Notes under the pieces: generated by a model
The model's input: the letters and a program-made list of their open reading frames with translations, nothing else
What the model was told of the DNA's origin: nothing
The model's database searches: none
Position numbers and translations under genes: made by a program
Part shown: one piece after another, positions 17,309-27,719 of the stretch
Numbering within the stretch: position 1 is the stretch's first letter
How the letters are laid out: each line of letters opens with the position of its first letter
NCBI RefSeq assembly: GCF_000423505.1
Contig: NZ_AUIC01000004.1
Location: 392,406 to 456,405 of the forward strand
Reading direction: 5' to 3'
Length of the DNA stretch: 64,000 bases
Source of the DNA: Pseudoclavibacter soli DSM 23366
Lineage (GTDB): Bacteria > Actinomycetota > Actinomycetes > Actinomycetales > Microbacteriaceae

Positions 17309-20300
17309 TCAGGCGTCATCCCGGCGGTTCGAGGCCAGGTTGACGAAGCGCTCGACGAACGCCTCGAGGCGCTGAAGCACCCGCTCCTTCATGCGACGGC
17401 GCTGCCCGTCAGGCGTGAACCGTGAGACCGAGGGCAGTACACCGATGATGGCGGTGCCGAACTCGTTGACCTCGCCGTCGCGAAACGCGGTCTCGACGAA
17501 GGCACGAGTCGCCTCGGCATGAAGGTTCTCAGACGAGATGATGGCCTCGAGCTCAGCCTCGCGCCTCTGCGCGATATATGCCTGCCACTCCTCGTCGATT
17601 CTGCCGTCTGCCGTCACGGAGTCGACGAACCCCTCGATCAGATCTCGCTTGTCGTGCAGGCTCGGGCTGGCGTTGACCGCACGGGTGATCTCCGCGCGAA
17701 TCTCCTTGTCATCACCATCGCCATGGTCGGAGCGATATTTCTCGACAAGCATGAGAATGTAGTCCACATTGATCTCGACCTGCTTGACCAGTTCGATCTC
17801 GAAGACCACGTCATCGTTGATCTGCTCTTTGTCGGCGGTCCGCTCTTTCTTGAACTCCTCGTACAGCCCGACGTAGATGCCCAGGTAGTCCTGGCTCTGG
17901 CGTGCGGTGAGAATCTCATTGCCAGCGAAGTCGTCGAACGACGCCAGGATGTTCTGCAGCCGCAGGATCGCCCCGAACTGCGCGATGAAGTCTTTCTGTG
18001 CCTGCTCCCCCTCAATGCGCCGCCCGATCGGGAAGCGCTCGAGCAGTTCCTGAACCTTCTCGCTGTATTCGCTGTGGTACTCGCCATAGGGTTTGAGCAG
18101 CACAATGCCCTTGGCGTCTTTGTTGCCGAAGCGGGCGATGGCCTCGTTTGTCTCGTCTTCAAGATTTCTGAATGAGACGATGTTGCCGTAGGTCTTCACC
18201 GAGTTCAGGATGCGGTTGGTGCGGGAGAAGGCCTGGATCAGCCCGTGCATCCGCAGTCGTTTGTCGACCCACAGCGTGTTGAGAGTCGTCGCATCGAACC
18301 CGGTCAAGAACATGTTCACCACGATGACCATGTCGAGCTCGCGGTTCTTCATGCGCAGCGACAGGTCTTTGTAATAGTTCTGAAATCGGTCGGCGCTGGT
18401 GTCGTAGCTCGTGCCGAACATGTCGTTGTAATCCTGGATGGCCTCTTCGAGGAATCCCCGGGCATCGTTGCTCAGCGCATCCGTGTCGAACGACTCCTCG
18501 TCGATGATGCCGTCCGGAGCGGCATCATTCGCCCCATACGAATAGATGAGGCCGATCTTGAGCCGTTGTGCAGCAGGCACGTGCTGCTGCTGACGTTGAA
18601 ACTGCGAGTAGTAGCGCCTCGCGGCATCAATCGAGGCAGTTGCGAAGATCGAGTTGAAGCCGTTGACGCGGCGCCCGACCTTCTCCTCCTCAACCTTGTT
18701 GCGGCCGGCGGCCACCTGCGACACGTTGGTGATCACACCGTGTACATAGCTGTCTGAACGTCGGGTCTTCTGATCGAAATGCTCCAAGATATAGGCCACG
18801 ACCTGCTTGATGCGTTCGGGGGCGAGCAGCACCTTCTCGGTGTCGATGCCCGAGACCTGCTTGTCGGCAACGGCACCGACCTTGATCGTGTTCACATAGT
18901 CCACGCGGAAAGGCAGCACGTTCTTGTCGCTGATGGCATCGACGATCGTGTAGCTATGCAATTGATCGCCGAAGGCCTGTTCCGTGGTCTTCAGCGCGGG
19001 GTTGCCGCCCGAGCCGGCGTTGTCGGCGAAGATCGGCGTGCCGGTGAACCCGAAGAGGTTGTATCGCTTGAAAGCCTTGGTGATCGCCGTGTGCATATCG
19101 CCGAACTGCGATCGATGGCACTCGTCGAAGATGATGACCACGTGCCCGTCATAGATGCGGTGCCCCTGGTTGCCGGCGATGAACGTCGAGAGCTTCTGGA
19201 TCGTGGTGATGATGATTCGAGCACTCGGGTCTTCGAGCTGCCGTTTGAGCACTCTCGTGGAGGTGTTCGAGTTCGCAGCACCCTTCTCGAACCGGTCGTA
19301 CTCGCGCATCGTCTGGTAGTCGAGGTCTTTGCGGTCGACGACGAACAGCACCTTGTCGACGTCCTCAAGCCTTGCCGCCAGCTGAGCGACTTTGAAGCTC
19401 GTGAGCGTCTTGCCCGAGCCTGTCGTGTGCCAGACGTATCCGCCGGCTGCCAGCGTGCCCAGCTGCCGATAGTTGGTCGAGACCTCGATGCGCTGCAGGA
19501 TGCGCTCAGCCGCGACGATCTGGTACGGGCGCATCACCAGCAGCAGGCGGTCTGCGGTCAGCACGCAATACCTCGTGAGGATGTTCAACAGCGTGTGTTT
19601 CGCGAAGAACGTCTTGGCGAAGGCCGTCAGATCTTGAATGGGCCGGTTCTCGGCGTCTGCCCACCACGAGGTGAACTCGAAGCTATTGGAGGTCTTGCTC
19701 TGCCGCCTCTTCCTGGTGCCAGCATTGACATGAGCGTTACGCGTGGTGTTCGAGTAGTACTTGGTATGGGTGCCGTTGCTGATAACGAACAGCTGCACGT
19801 ATTCGAACAGTCCGTTTGCCGACCAGAAGGAATCACGCTGATATCGGTCGATCTGGTTGAAGGCCTCGCGGATGTCGACTCCGCGACGCTTCAGCTCGAT
19901 GTGCACCATGGGCAGGCCGTTGACCAGCACGGTCACGTCGTACCTGTTGGAGTACCGGGCATCGCCACCTTCTGCTGCGCCCGGCGCCTCGTATTGGTTG
20001 ATCACCTGCAGCCGGTTGTTGTGGATGTTCGTCTTGTCGAGCAGCGTGATGTTCTTGGTCGTGCCATCATCTCGTTTCAACAGCTGCACGTGATCTTCTT
20101 GAATGCGCACGGTCTTCTCGACGATGCCGTCATTCGCCCCAGCGATGCAGTCGGAGAAGAATCGCTGCCACTCTGCATCAGAGAAGGTGACGTGGTTCAC
20201 GATCTCGAGCTGGGCACGCAGGTTTGCCACCAACTGGGCTACCGATGTGATCGGCAGGTATTCGTACGCCTGCGACTGCAGGCGTTCGATGAACTCCCGC

Positions 20301-20422
20301 TCCAGCTGAGCCTCAGACTGATAGCTCTCGTCTGTCGCCGCATCTGCCACGTACTCGGCGACGACCGTGCTCTCAGACGACACTGCGATCGGGTCGTACT
20401 TACGTGGAGTCATATCACTCAT
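17309..20422 (-). CDS. hsdR: Type I restriction endonuclease subunit R
   Basis: Motor and nuclease subunit, 1037 residues, of the R2M2S complex; it translocates DNA after binding unmodified sites and cuts at a distance. The N-terminal PD-(D/E)xK nuclease motif is D162...E176-L-K178 (VHIELKRRG). Helicase motifs follow: Walker A TTGSGKT (334-340), DECH (433-436), TGTP (460-463), and later a GFDATTLNTLWVDK and QAFSRTNR block. The C-terminal third is helical. The start overlaps the hsdS stop by 4 bases. Length and motifs look intact. Confidence 0.95.
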   Translation of the reverse strand: MSDMTPRKYDPIAVSSESTVVAEYVADAATDESYQSEAQLEREFIERLQSQAYEYLPITSVAQLVANLRAQLEIVNHVTFSDAEWQRFFSDCIAGANDGIVEKTVRIQEDHVQLLKRDDGTTKNITLLDKTNIHNNRLQVINQYEAPGAAEGGDARYSNRYDVTVLVNGLPMVHIELKRRGVDIREAFNQIDRYQRDSFWSANGLFEYVQLFVISNGTHTKYYSNTTRNAHVNAGTRKRRQSKTSNSFEFTSWWADAENRPIQDLTAFAKTFFAKHTLLNILTRYCVLTADRLLLVMRPYQIVAAERILQRIEVSTNYRQLGTLAAGGYVWHTTGSGKTLTSFKVAQLAARLEDVDKVLFVVDRKDLDYQTMREYDRFEKGAANSNTSTRVLKRQLEDPSARIIITTIQKLSTFIAGNQGHRIYDGHVVIIFDECHRSQFGDMHTAITKAFKRYNLFGFTGTPIFADNAGSGGNPALKTTEQAFGDQLHSYTIVDAISDKNVLPFRVDYVNTIKVGAVADKQVSGIDTEKVLLAPERIKQVVAYILEHFDQKTRRSDSYVHGVITNVSQVAAGRNKVEEEKVGRRVNGFNSIFATASIDAARRYYSQFQRQQQHVPAAQRLKIGLIYSYGANDAAPDGIIDEESFDTDALSNDARGFLEEAIQDYNDMFGTSYDTSADRFQNYYKDLSLRMKNRELDMVIVVNMFLTGFDATTLNTLWVDKRLRMHGLIQAFSRTNRILNSVKTYGNIVSFRNLEDETNEAIARFGNKDAKGIVLLKPYGEYHSEYSEKVQELLERFPIGRRIEGEQAQKDFIAQFGAILRLQNILASFDDFAGNEILTARQSQDYLGIYVGLYEEFKKERTADKEQINDDVVFEIELVKQVEINVDYILMLVEKYRSDHGDGDDKEIRAEITRAVNASPSLHDKRDLIEGFVDSVTADGRIDEEWQAYIAQRREAELEAIISSENLHAEATRAFVETAFRDGEVNEFGTAIIGVLPSVSRFTPDGQRRRMKERVLQRLEAFVERFVNLASNRRDDA

Positions 20423-21666
20423 GCCGGCAGCTCCTTGAAGGTCAAGAGTTTGTCGCGGTAGTACTCGTACTGTTTGCGGCGTGCGTTGAGCTCGGCAGGA
20501 AGGCCGACGCTCAAGTCGTTCACCAGAGCATCGAACTTATCGAGAGCGGCCGCAATATCCCGTTGGCGATCACGTGCTGGAATCGGCACCAAAACCTTCG
20601 CAAGCCGTGACTTCGACACGTTGAACCGCGTCACACCAGACGCCGTTGCGACCAGTTGCTTACGCAACTCGCTTGACCGGAACAAGTGTTTGGAGAACTC
20701 AGGATCGAGTAACGCGGCATCTGTCGGTCGGAAACCGATACTGAAACTATTCAGATAGGTCGGCTCTTCAGGCTCCGACGTCACGACGGACGACATCGCC
20801 ACTTCACCCACAGTCTCGGACGACCCTGTGAAAAGGATGTCCCCGCGCGCCAATGCTCGCTGCTTCTCGCCACGATCAACGCGAACACGATCATCGCGAT
20901 GCAGATCGACAGCGATGTTGTTGAACACGTTGGTGTATGCAATAAATCGCGCGTTCCCGTCGGTGAAATCAGCCTTCGACTTACCAGTGAGACCACCAAA
21001 GACCGTGCCGAACTCACCCATTGGAATCCACCGGACCCCCCCCGCTTCGCGGAAGGTCAAGAGTTGATCACGATAGTACTCATACTGGCGGCGTCGGGCT
21101 TCCAGCTCCGCTTCCAGCTCCGCTTCCAGCTGAGTGAACTGGTCCAATATTCTCACGATCTCCCGCTGCACCTCGAGAGGCGGCACTGGAATCCGAATTG
21201 TTGACAACTGCTTCGCCGAGACATCAATCACTTTTGTACCCGTTGCAAGCTTTCGCTTCTGTATAGAAAAGTTCACCGATGCGAACCAGTAGGCAAGGTA
21301 CTTCGGATTCTGACTGTGCTTGATGACGGTGGCATGGCCACCCGTGACGATCGTCTCAGCACCGAGCCAAGCAACTGCCTTTCCAACATCTTCGATGTTT
21401 TCACTCGTGTTCGTGATGATGATGTCGCCCGGATCTACCTTGGCGAGCTTTGCTGCCTTCTCCGAGGTGACGAATGACAGCGTCTCGGTCGCCCAAACCC
21501 CGTAGCGCGTATATATCTGCCCGTAGTGAATTGCACCCACACCTTCACTAACAAGATCAGCCTTCGGCATACCGTTGCCACGGACAAGCGAGGCAAATTC
21601 GCCCAGCGTCTTAAACTCAACGCCTTTCGGGCAGTACTGCGTGATCAGCTCGTCGATACGGCTCAC
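20419..21666 (-). CDS. hsdS: Type I restriction-modification specificity subunit S
   Basis: DNA-recognition subunit of 415 residues with two target-recognition domains (about 20-150 and 215-350). Each is followed by a conserved helix ending in RRRQYEYYRDQLLTF (191-205) or RRKQYEYYRDKLLTF (near 395-410). The first helix carries three tandem 4-residue repeats, LEAE-LEAE-LEAR (180-191), encoded by 12-bp repeats at 21099-21134. The TRD-coding DNA is visibly poorer in G+C than its neighbours, as usual for exchangeable recognition domains. It overlaps hsdM upstream and hsdR downstream by 4 bases each. Confidence 0.95.
   Translation of the reverse strand: MSRIDELITQYCPKGVEFKTLGEFASLVRGNGMPKADLVSEGVGAIHYGQIYTRYGVWATETLSFVTSEKAAKLAKVDPGDIIITNTSENIEDVGKAVAWLGAETIVTGGHATVIKHSQNPKYLAYWFASVNFSIQKRKLATGTKVIDVSAKQLSTIRIPVPPLEVQREIVRILDQFTQLEAELEAELEARRRQYEYYRDQLLTFREAGGVRWIPMGEFGTVFGGLTGKSKADFTDGNARFIAYTNVFNNIAVDLHRDDRVRVDRGEKQRALARGDILFTGSSETVGEVAMSSVVTSEPEEPTYLNSFSIGFRPTDAALLDPEFSKHLFRSSELRKQLVATASGVTRFNVSKSRLAKVLVPIPARDRQRDIAAALDKFDALVNDLSVGLPAELNARRKQYEYYRDKLLTFKELPA
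21099..21134 (-). repeat. 12-bp tandem repeats in hsdS
   Basis: On the plus strand CTTCCAGCTCCG occurs at 21099-21110 and 21111-21122, followed by a third, partly changed copy at 21123-21134. They encode the LEAE repeats of the central spacer helix. In EcoR124I and EcoDXXI the number of analogous 4-residue repeats sets the gap length in the bipartite recognition site. Confidence 0.85.
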
Positions 21667-23231
21667 TTTGTGCCCTCCAGGTCAGCGACGATCGCGTCGA
21701 TCGAGGTGCGGAGTTCTTGCTGACGTGCGACGATGCGTGCGATCTCAGCGTTGAGCTCGTGGATGTCGACCTGCTCGCGGGTATCTTCTTTCTCGACGTA
21801 GCTGGACACGGCGATGTTGTACTCGTTCTGCCCGATCTGCTCGTTGGGCACCAGCGTTGCGAAGTACTGCTGGTCTGCACGCGCGGTGAACGCGTCGAGC
21901 ACGTGCTGCTGGTTCTCTGCAGTGAGCTTGTTCTTGTTGCCGCTGCGCACGAACTCAGCTGACGCGTCGATGAAGAGCACGGAGTTGTCGGTCTTCGACT
22001 TCTTGAGCACGATGATGCAGGTCGCGATCGTGGTGCCGAAGAAGAGATCGGGTGGCAGCTGAATCACTGCGTCGATGTAGTTGTTGTCGATCAGGTATTT
22101 GCGGATCTTGCGCTCTGCACCGCCCCGATAGAGCACGCCCGGAAACTCGACGATCGCAGCCGTGCCATTGACGGCCAGCCACGACAGAATGTGCATCGTG
22201 AACGCCAGGTCTGCCTTCGACTTCGGTGCGAGCACACCCGCTGGCGCGAAGCGCGGATCGTTGATCAGCAGCGGGTTGGCATCGCCCTCCCAATGGATCG
22301 AATAGGGTGGGTTGGAGACGATCGCCTCGAACGGTTCGTCGTCCCAGTGCGCAGGATCGATGAGGGTATCGCCCAGGGCGATGTCGAACTTCTCGTAGTT
22401 CACATCGTGAAGGAACATGTTGATCCGCGCCAGGTTGTACGTGGTCAGGTTGATCTCCTGCCCGTAGAAGCCTTGACGCACGTTCTCTTTGCCCAGGACC
22501 TTCGCGAACTTCAGCAGCAGCGACCCAGAGCCCACCGCGGGGTCGTAGACCTTGTTCACGCTCGTCTTGCCGACCACGGTGATACGAGCAAGCAGTTCAG
22601 AGACCTCTTGCGGCGTGTAGTATTCGCCACCAGACTTGCCCGCGCTTGAGGCATACATCTGCATGAGAAACTCATATGCATCGCCGAACAGGTCGATGGT
22701 GTTGTCGGCGAAATCGCCGAGTGGAAGGTTGCCGATCTCGTCGAGCAGCTTGACCAGTTTCTCGTTGCGTTTGGCCACGGTGGCACCGAGCTTGGAGCTG
22801 TTCACGTCGAAATCGTCGAACAGCCCCTTGAGGTCGTCTTCACTGCCGGTGCCGACGGCAGACCCCTCGATGTTGGCGAATACCCGTTCGAGGGTCTCAT
22901 TGAGGTTCGGGTCGCGCGGGGCACGCCTGCGCACATTCTCGAATAGCTCTGAGGGAAGGATGTAGAAGCCCTTCTCGGCAACGGTATCGGCCCGCCCGAA
23001 CTCAGCACGGGCGTCGTCGAGAGTTGCGTAGTCGAAGTCGGGGTTGCCCGCCTTGCGCTCTTCGGCACGGATGAAGTTCGAAAGGTTCTCGGAGATGAAC
23101 CGATAGAAGAGCGTGCCCAGCACATAGCTCTTGAAATCCCACCCGTCGACACTGCCTCGCAGGTCGTTGGCAATACGCCAGATGGTCTTGTGCAGCTCGG
23201 CCCGCTGCTGTTCTTTCTCGGTGTCAGCCAC
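21663..23231 (-). CDS. hsdM: Type I restriction-modification DNA methyltransferase subunit M
   Basis: N6-adenine methyltransferase of about 522 residues that methylates the recognition site together with HsdS. It has an N-terminal helical HsdM_N domain (about 1-150), SAM motif DPAVGSGSL (230-238) and catalytic SNPPYS (306-311). I start at GTG 23231, just after GGAGGGG; the frame stays open to 23318, but the extra residues do not look like the family. It is the first gene of hsdM-hsdS-hsdR. Confidence 0.95.
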   Translation of the reverse strand: MADTEKEQQRAELHKTIWRIANDLRGSVDGWDFKSYVLGTLFYRFISENLSNFIRAEERKAGNPDFDYATLDDARAEFGRADTVAEKGFYILPSELFENVRRRAPRDPNLNETLERVFANIEGSAVGTGSEDDLKGLFDDFDVNSSKLGATVAKRNEKLVKLLDEIGNLPLGDFADNTIDLFGDAYEFLMQMYASSAGKSGGEYYTPQEVSELLARITVVGKTSVNKVYDPAVGSGSLLLKFAKVLGKENVRQGFYGQEINLTTYNLARINMFLHDVNYEKFDIALGDTLIDPAHWDDEPFEAIVSNPPYSIHWEGDANPLLINDPRFAPAGVLAPKSKADLAFTMHILSWLAVNGTAAIVEFPGVLYRGGAERKIRKYLIDNNYIDAVIQLPPDLFFGTTIATCIIVLKKSKTDNSVLFIDASAEFVRSGNKNKLTAENQQHVLDAFTARADQQYFATLVPNEQIGQNEYNIAVSSYVEKEDTREQVDIHELNAEIARIVARQQELRTSIDAIVADLEGTK

Positions 23232-23320
23232 CTGGGCCCCTCCTGTGATCTCTGAGATCGGACATCGACGCACTGCCGCGCCCGGTACCACGACACTAAA
23301 CCGCACCACTGACAGCACTT

Positions 23321-23341
23321 GTGACGTCTGACACGCGTCAC
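23321..23341. promoter_or_regulatory. Inverted repeat upstream of hsdM
   Basis: GTGACG (23321-23326) and CGTCAC (23336-23341) form a 6-bp inverted repeat with a 9-base spacer, about 90 bases before the hsdM start. It could be an operator or a structure in the promoter region. No regulator gene of the restriction system is visible. Confidence 0.3.
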
Positions 23342-23448
23342 CAATTCACTGCGTATTCGCGGCAATGTACGCTGGCAAAGCGCATCCTCGGCGAGCATAT
23401 CGCCACAGACAGAGTTTGCCCGGTAGGACACCCCTGAGCAGAGCGCCC

Positions 23449-24207
23449 TCAGAGCACCTTCGACAGGAACGTCTGCAGCCGCGGGCTCTTGGGCGAACCA
23501 AACAGCTCTTCTGGCGTGCCCTCTTCTTCGATCACGCCGGCATCGAGAAACAGCACACGACTCGAGACCTCGCGCGCAAACCCCATCTCGTGAGTCACCA
23601 GCACCAAGGTCATGCCCTCGCTGGCGAGGTCACGGATCACCTGCAGCACCTCGCCGACCATCTCGGGATCGAGCGCACTGGTGGCCTCGTCGAAGAGCAT
23701 GATGTCGGGCTTCATCGCCAGCGCACGAGCGATGGCCACGCGCTGCTTCTGCCCGCCCGACAGCGATGAGGGTCGTGCATCGGCTTTATCGGCCAGCCCC
23801 ACGCGGTCAAGGAGGCCGACAGCCAGCTCGCGTGCAGCATCCTTGCTGATGTGATGAATCTCTCGCGGGGCCAGCTCGATGTTCTCGGCCACCGTCATGT
23901 TGGGAAACAGGTTGAAGTGCTGAAACACCATGCCCACCTGCCGGCGCACCTCGTCGATGTTGACCTTCGGGCCGAACACATCATGGCCGTTGATGCGCAC
24001 CGAGCCGGTCGTTGGCGTCTCGAGGCCGTTCAGGCACCGCAAGAACGTCGATTTGCCCGAGCCGGATGCGCCAATCACGCTGACCACGTCGCCGCTGTGT
24101 ACCTGAGTGGTCACCCCGCGCAGCACCTCGTTGTCGCCGAAGCGCTTGGTCAGATCGCGCACGTCGATGCGCACTTTGCGGGTGTCGTCAGTGCTGGTGG
24201 TACTCAT
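23449..24207 (-). CDS. Polar amino-acid ABC transporter ATP-binding protein (GlnQ-like)
   Basis: ATPase of 252 residues with Walker [11 protein letters not shown] loop [13 protein letters not shown], signature [15 protein letters not shown] and Walker [15 protein letters not shown], all typical of the polar amino-acid (HisP/GlnQ) group. It overlaps the upstream binding-protein/permease fusion by 4 bases, so the two genes form one importer. Substrate is not readable; glutamine, glutamate, cystine or a basic amino acid are possible. Confidence 0.93.
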   Translation of the reverse strand: MSTTSTDDTRKVRIDVRDLTKRFGDNEVLRGVTTQVHSGDVVSVIGASGSGKSTFLRCLNGLETPTTGSVRINGHDVFGPKVNIDEVRRQVGMVFQHFNLFPNMTVAENIELAPREIHHISKDAARELAVGLLDRVGLADKADARPSSLSGGQKQRVAIARALAMKPDIMLFDEATSALDPEMVGEVLQVIRDLASEGMTLVLVTHEMGFAREVSSRVLFLDAGVIEEEGTPEELFGSPKSPRLQTFLSKVL

Positions 24208-25700
24208 CGGTTGATCCTCCGATCGACGACGTTGGCCAGCCAGGTCAGCAGGCTGATGGCCACGAAATAGATGATGGCGACCAACAGCAGCGTCTCAGTG
24301 ACCCTGAAGTTGGCTGCGTAGATCTGCTGCCCTTGGTAGAGCAGCTCGCCGAAGCCGATGGCCAGCAGCAGCGACGAGTCTTTGAGCATGATCACCAGCT
24401 GGTTGATCAGCGACGGGGTGGCGATCTTCACCGCCTGCGGCAGCACCACCCGCTGCATCGACTTGCCGTAGCCCAGGCCGAGCGAGCGGGCCGCCTCAAG
24501 CTGACCTGGATCGACGGATTTGACTGCACCGCGCACGATCTCGGTGATGTAGGCCCCGGAGTTGAGCGCAAGCGTGAGCACGCCAGCGACCCAGATGTTC
24601 ACCGGCCGCCCGATCAGTTGCGGCACACCGAAGTAGAAGAAGAACGCCCACACCAGCAGCGGCGTGCCGCGGAAGACGGCCACGAACACTTTGGCCACGC
24701 CGTTGAGCAACCGAGACTTGCCAACGCGCAGCAGGCCGAAGGCGAACCCCAGCACCATGGCGACTGCGAAGCTGACCGCCGTGATGACCAAGGTATTGCG
24801 CAGGCCGATCATCAGCGCCGGGAACGCCTGCTGCGCCAGCTGCAAGAAGCTGCCCTGACCAGAGGCGTTCGCCGACGGGTCGGCGAGGTACTTATCGAGG
24901 ATGCTCTGGTAGGTGCCGTCGGCTTTGAGTGATGCGAGGCCGGCATTGAACGCGGTCACGAAGTCGGCGTTCATGCCCTTGTTCACGGCCACACCGTAGT
25001 CGCCGCCCGGCACTTTGTCGGTGACGGTCTTCAGCCCGTTGTTCTGCGCGATGCCGTAGGCGAGCACCGGGTAGTCGTCGATGACGGCCACAGCGTTGCC
25101 TGACTTGACTGTCTCGTACATCGTGGATGATTGGTCGACCGAGTCGACCTCGAAACCGTACTGCGCTTGAATCGACTTGGCGTAGGTCTCGCCCTCGGAC
25201 CCTGTCTTGACCACGACTGTTTTGCCAGCCAGATCGTCGTACGAAGTGATCTCGGTGTTGTCTTTGGCGATGGCCCTCTGCACACCGCTCTGGAAATACG
25301 AATCGGTGAAGTCGTAGACCTGCTTGCGGGCGTCAGTGATCGACATGCCTGCGATGACGGCATCTACCTGATTGGCCGAGAGCGCCTGCAGTGCGGCGTT
25401 GAACCCGAGCGACTGAATCTGCACCGTGAAGCCCTCGCGCTCGGCGATCGCGCGCATCAGGTCTATGTCGATGCCGATCATCTCGCCGGTCGAGTCGCGA
25501 AACTCGAATGGCGCGAAGGTGGTGTCGGTGGCGATGCGGAACGTCTGGCCGGCCACCGGGCTGTTTGCGTCGGTGTTCTCATCAGCGTGCACCGAGCCTG
25601 CCGGCAGCACTGTGGCCAGCGCTGTGATCAGCGTCAGCATGAGTGCGAGCAGCGCAGCCCACCGTGGCGACTTAGCCACCGGCAGCACTCTGCTGCGCAA
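24204..25700 (-). CDS. Fused amino-acid binding protein and ABC permease
   Basis: One chain of 498 residues carries both the extracellular substrate-binding domain and the permease. A signal or anchor segment lies at about 12-40, and the SBP_bac_3 domain at about 48-270 ([35 protein letters not shown]). The permease at about 285-498 has the EAA-loop block [20 protein letters not shown]. Such fusions remove the need for a free lipoprotein. The ATPase follows with an ATGA overlap. Confidence 0.93.
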   Translation of the reverse strand: MRSRVLPVAKSPRWAALLALMLTLITALATVLPAGSVHADENTDANSPVAGQTFRIATDTTFAPFEFRDSTGEMIGIDIDLMRAIAEREGFTVQIQSLGFNAALQALSANQVDAVIAGMSITDARKQVYDFTDSYFQSGVQRAIAKDNTEITSYDDLAGKTVVVKTGSEGETYAKSIQAQYGFEVDSVDQSSTMYETVKSGNAVAVIDDYPVLAYGIAQNNGLKTVTDKVPGGDYGVAVNKGMNADFVTAFNAGLASLKADGTYQSILDKYLADPSANASGQGSFLQLAQQAFPALMIGLRNTLVITAVSFAVAMVLGFAFGLLRVGKSRLLNGVAKVFVAVFRGTPLLVWAFFFYFGVPQLIGRPVNIWVAGVLTLALNSGAYITEIVRGAVKSVDPGQLEAARSLGLGYGKSMQRVVLPQAVKIATPSLINQLVIMLKDSSLLLAIGFGELLYQGQQIYAANFRVTETLLLVAIIYFVAISLLTWLANVVDRRINR

Positions 25701-25897
25701 AGGTTCTGGGGTCTTTCTCTCCCGATGTCATACGCCGATCTGCGCATGGGTCGCCAGTCTAGTCTGCACCCCCGACGCAGCTGTCAACATGCTTTCATCG
25801 GCAGGATGCGGTGCTCCCGTTCCAGCCACCACATCGTGGCTCTCGGGGCGGGTGGTCTGCCTCGCATTCGCCGACTGGCAACACCCCTGCTGGCGAG

Positions 25898-25954
25898 GCG
25901 AATCTCACCGCCGAACACCGGTTGGTCTGCCGCGTCGTCGGCGATGAGATTCGC
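25898..25954. other. Perfect 10-bp inverted repeat between dld and the amino-acid importer
   Basis: GCGAATCTCA (25898-25907) and TGAGATTCGC (25945-25954) are perfect complements with a 37-base spacer. They lie 40 bases past the end of dld in an otherwise featureless gap (25701-25994). A terminator or 3' end structure is possible; there is no T tract. Confidence 0.35.
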
Positions 25955-25994
25955 ATCGCGCAGTGCCGGTACCCCTACGAGCAGGCGCCGCGCC

Positions 25995-27719
25995 TCACGC
26001 CCAGTTTTTGTGCGCCGAGGTGCCACCGATGCCCGGGTTGAAGGTGTTGGTGGGGTCGAGCTCTTTGAAGTGCTCCACCATTGACTCGGGCAGATGGTAC
26101 AAGCGCCCGTAGTTGTGCTCGGCCGGCAGCTTCGCACCGCGCTCTTCGAGCAGGTGCTGAATGTCGTCATGTAGCTTCTCTGGGTCGACGCCCTTCTTGG
26201 CGACGTAGTCCTGATGCATCACATGGCAGAAGAAGTGGCCGTAGTACGCGGTGACCTCAAGCTGATCGGCGATCTCTTTGGGCAGCACCTCGAGCCAGTC
26301 CCAGTCATCGCGCCGCAGAGCGACGTCGATCGGAATCAGCCCGCTGATGTGCCGACGCTTCATGTTGGCATAGCGAGTTGCTGCACTGGCCGCACCGAAG
26401 CGGTTGAGCGTCGCACTCTTCTCCTCGTCTGCCGTGCACACGAAAAAGTCGCCCTCATGGTCGGCCTCAGCGAAGAACGCCTTGAGCATCTTCTCGGTGG
26501 CTTCGATCTCGTGCTCACCCACCGTTAGCAGAAGGTGGTGCTCGAAGCGGTTGCGGTACTCCATCATGCGCTTCGGCAGCTGGTTGGGCACCAAGTCGAA
26601 GGCCACCTGCGAAACAGTGTCGGCGAAGGTGGGGCCGATGCCCGGAATCTTGCCGAACACGCCGTTGGCCCAGGTCTTGAACGAGAACATGCGGGTCTGC
26701 AGCTTCGCGCTCATGAACTTCAAGAAGACAAAGGTGTCTTTGCCGTACTTCTCTGCCAGATCGAAGGCTGACCGCCCCATGTACTCGCCCGAGATAGGCA
26801 GTTGCATATCGGCTTCGAGAAACAGCCGACGGATGGCCTCAAGCTCGCGTGGGCTATTGGTGCCGATGTAGAACATCTTGGCATTCTCTTCACGGGGGAA
26901 TGTGCGGGTGCGCACCGCGAACACCATCAGCTTGCCTGCCGAGCCAGAGGCCTCATACAGGTACTCGGGGTTGGCGTTGTAGCGCGCCGGCGAGGGCACG
27001 ATCTGCCGCAGGTGCTCGGCGTACTCGGTCTCGCGGCTGTCTTCTGGCGCAGCCGTGACGTCGGCCGGCGCCCAGTCTCCGCGCTGCAACCGATCGAGAG
27101 CCTGCTCAGGATCGTCGCCCAGCGAGATGCCGAGATGGTTGACCAGCTCGACCTTGCCCTGCTCGTTGACCCGGGCAAAGATCGCCTCGCGAGTGAAGGC
27201 CGGCCCCTTGCGAATCTGGCTGCCGCCCGAGTTGTTCGAGATGCCGCCGATCACCGAGGCCCCGATAGAGGTCGACCCGATCACCGAGTGCGGCTCGCGG
27301 TGATGCGGCGCGAGCACCTCAGTCAGGTGCGTCAGCGTGGCTCCCGCGAGCGAAATCGCTTCGCGCGCGTCGTTGATCAGATGCACCTGGTTGATGCGGT
27401 GCGTCGAAATGATCACGATTGGGCGGTCATAGTCTTGGAAGCCCGGTCCTGACCCACCGGTCAGACCAGTGTTCGACGCCTGCGGAATCACGGCCAGGTT
27501 GTGATCAACACACACCTGCAGCGCGCGCCACATTTCGACCAGCGACTCGGGCTGCACCACTGCAAAGACGGGCCCGCCGCCAAAGCGGTACCCCTTGCTG
27601 AACGGATGCGTCGTACGCTCCGAGGTCAGCACATGGTCACGCCCCACGATCTGCTCGAAGGCCTCGATCGCCGAATGGTCGACGCTGCCTGCTGATACTG
27701 ACTGCCGGGGGTGAGACAT
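25995..27719 (-). CDS. dld: Respiratory D-lactate dehydrogenase (quinone-linked, FAD)
   Basis: Membrane-associated flavoenzyme of 574 residues, close in length to E. coli Dld, that oxidises D-lactate to pyruvate and passes electrons to quinone. The FAD_binding_4 domain is marked by VIPQASNTGLTGGSGP, and the Dld-type membrane-binding and cap regions fill the C-terminal half. Start at ATG 27719 with AGGAAGG upstream; earlier in-frame starts would add 47 residues without protein-like character. Confidence 0.93.
   Translation of the reverse strand: MSHPRQSVSAGSVDHSAIEAFEQIVGRDHVLTSERTTHPFSKGYRFGGGPVFAVVQPESLVEMWRALQVCVDHNLAVIPQASNTGLTGGSGPGFQDYDRPIVIISTHRINQVHLINDAREAISLAGATLTHLTEVLAPHHREPHSVIGSTSIGASVIGGISNNSGGSQIRKGPAFTREAIFARVNEQGKVELVNHLGISLGDDPEQALDRLQRGDWAPADVTAAPEDSRETEYAEHLRQIVPSPARYNANPEYLYEASGSAGKLMVFAVRTRTFPREENAKMFYIGTNSPRELEAIRRLFLEADMQLPISGEYMGRSAFDLAEKYGKDTFVFLKFMSAKLQTRMFSFKTWANGVFGKIPGIGPTFADTVSQVAFDLVPNQLPKRMMEYRNRFEHHLLLTVGEHEIEATEKMLKAFFAEADHEGDFFVCTADEEKSATLNRFGAASAATRYANMKRRHISGLIPIDVALRRDDWDWLEVLPKEIADQLEVTAYYGHFFCHVMHQDYVAKKGVDPEKLHDDIQHLLEERGAKLPAEHNYGRLYHLPESMVEHFKELDPTNTFNPGIGGTSAHKNWA

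Noticed and set aside
18779..20461. 560-codon open frame on the plus strand opposite hsdR
   Set aside because: It is a mirror of the high-GC hsdR codons; the hsdR frame has clear nuclease and helicase motifs, and the opposite frame has none.
25784..26170. 128-codon minus-strand frame between dld and the amino-acid importer
   Set aside because: More than half lies inside dld in another frame, there is no ribosome site, and the composition is poor in hydrophobic residues.
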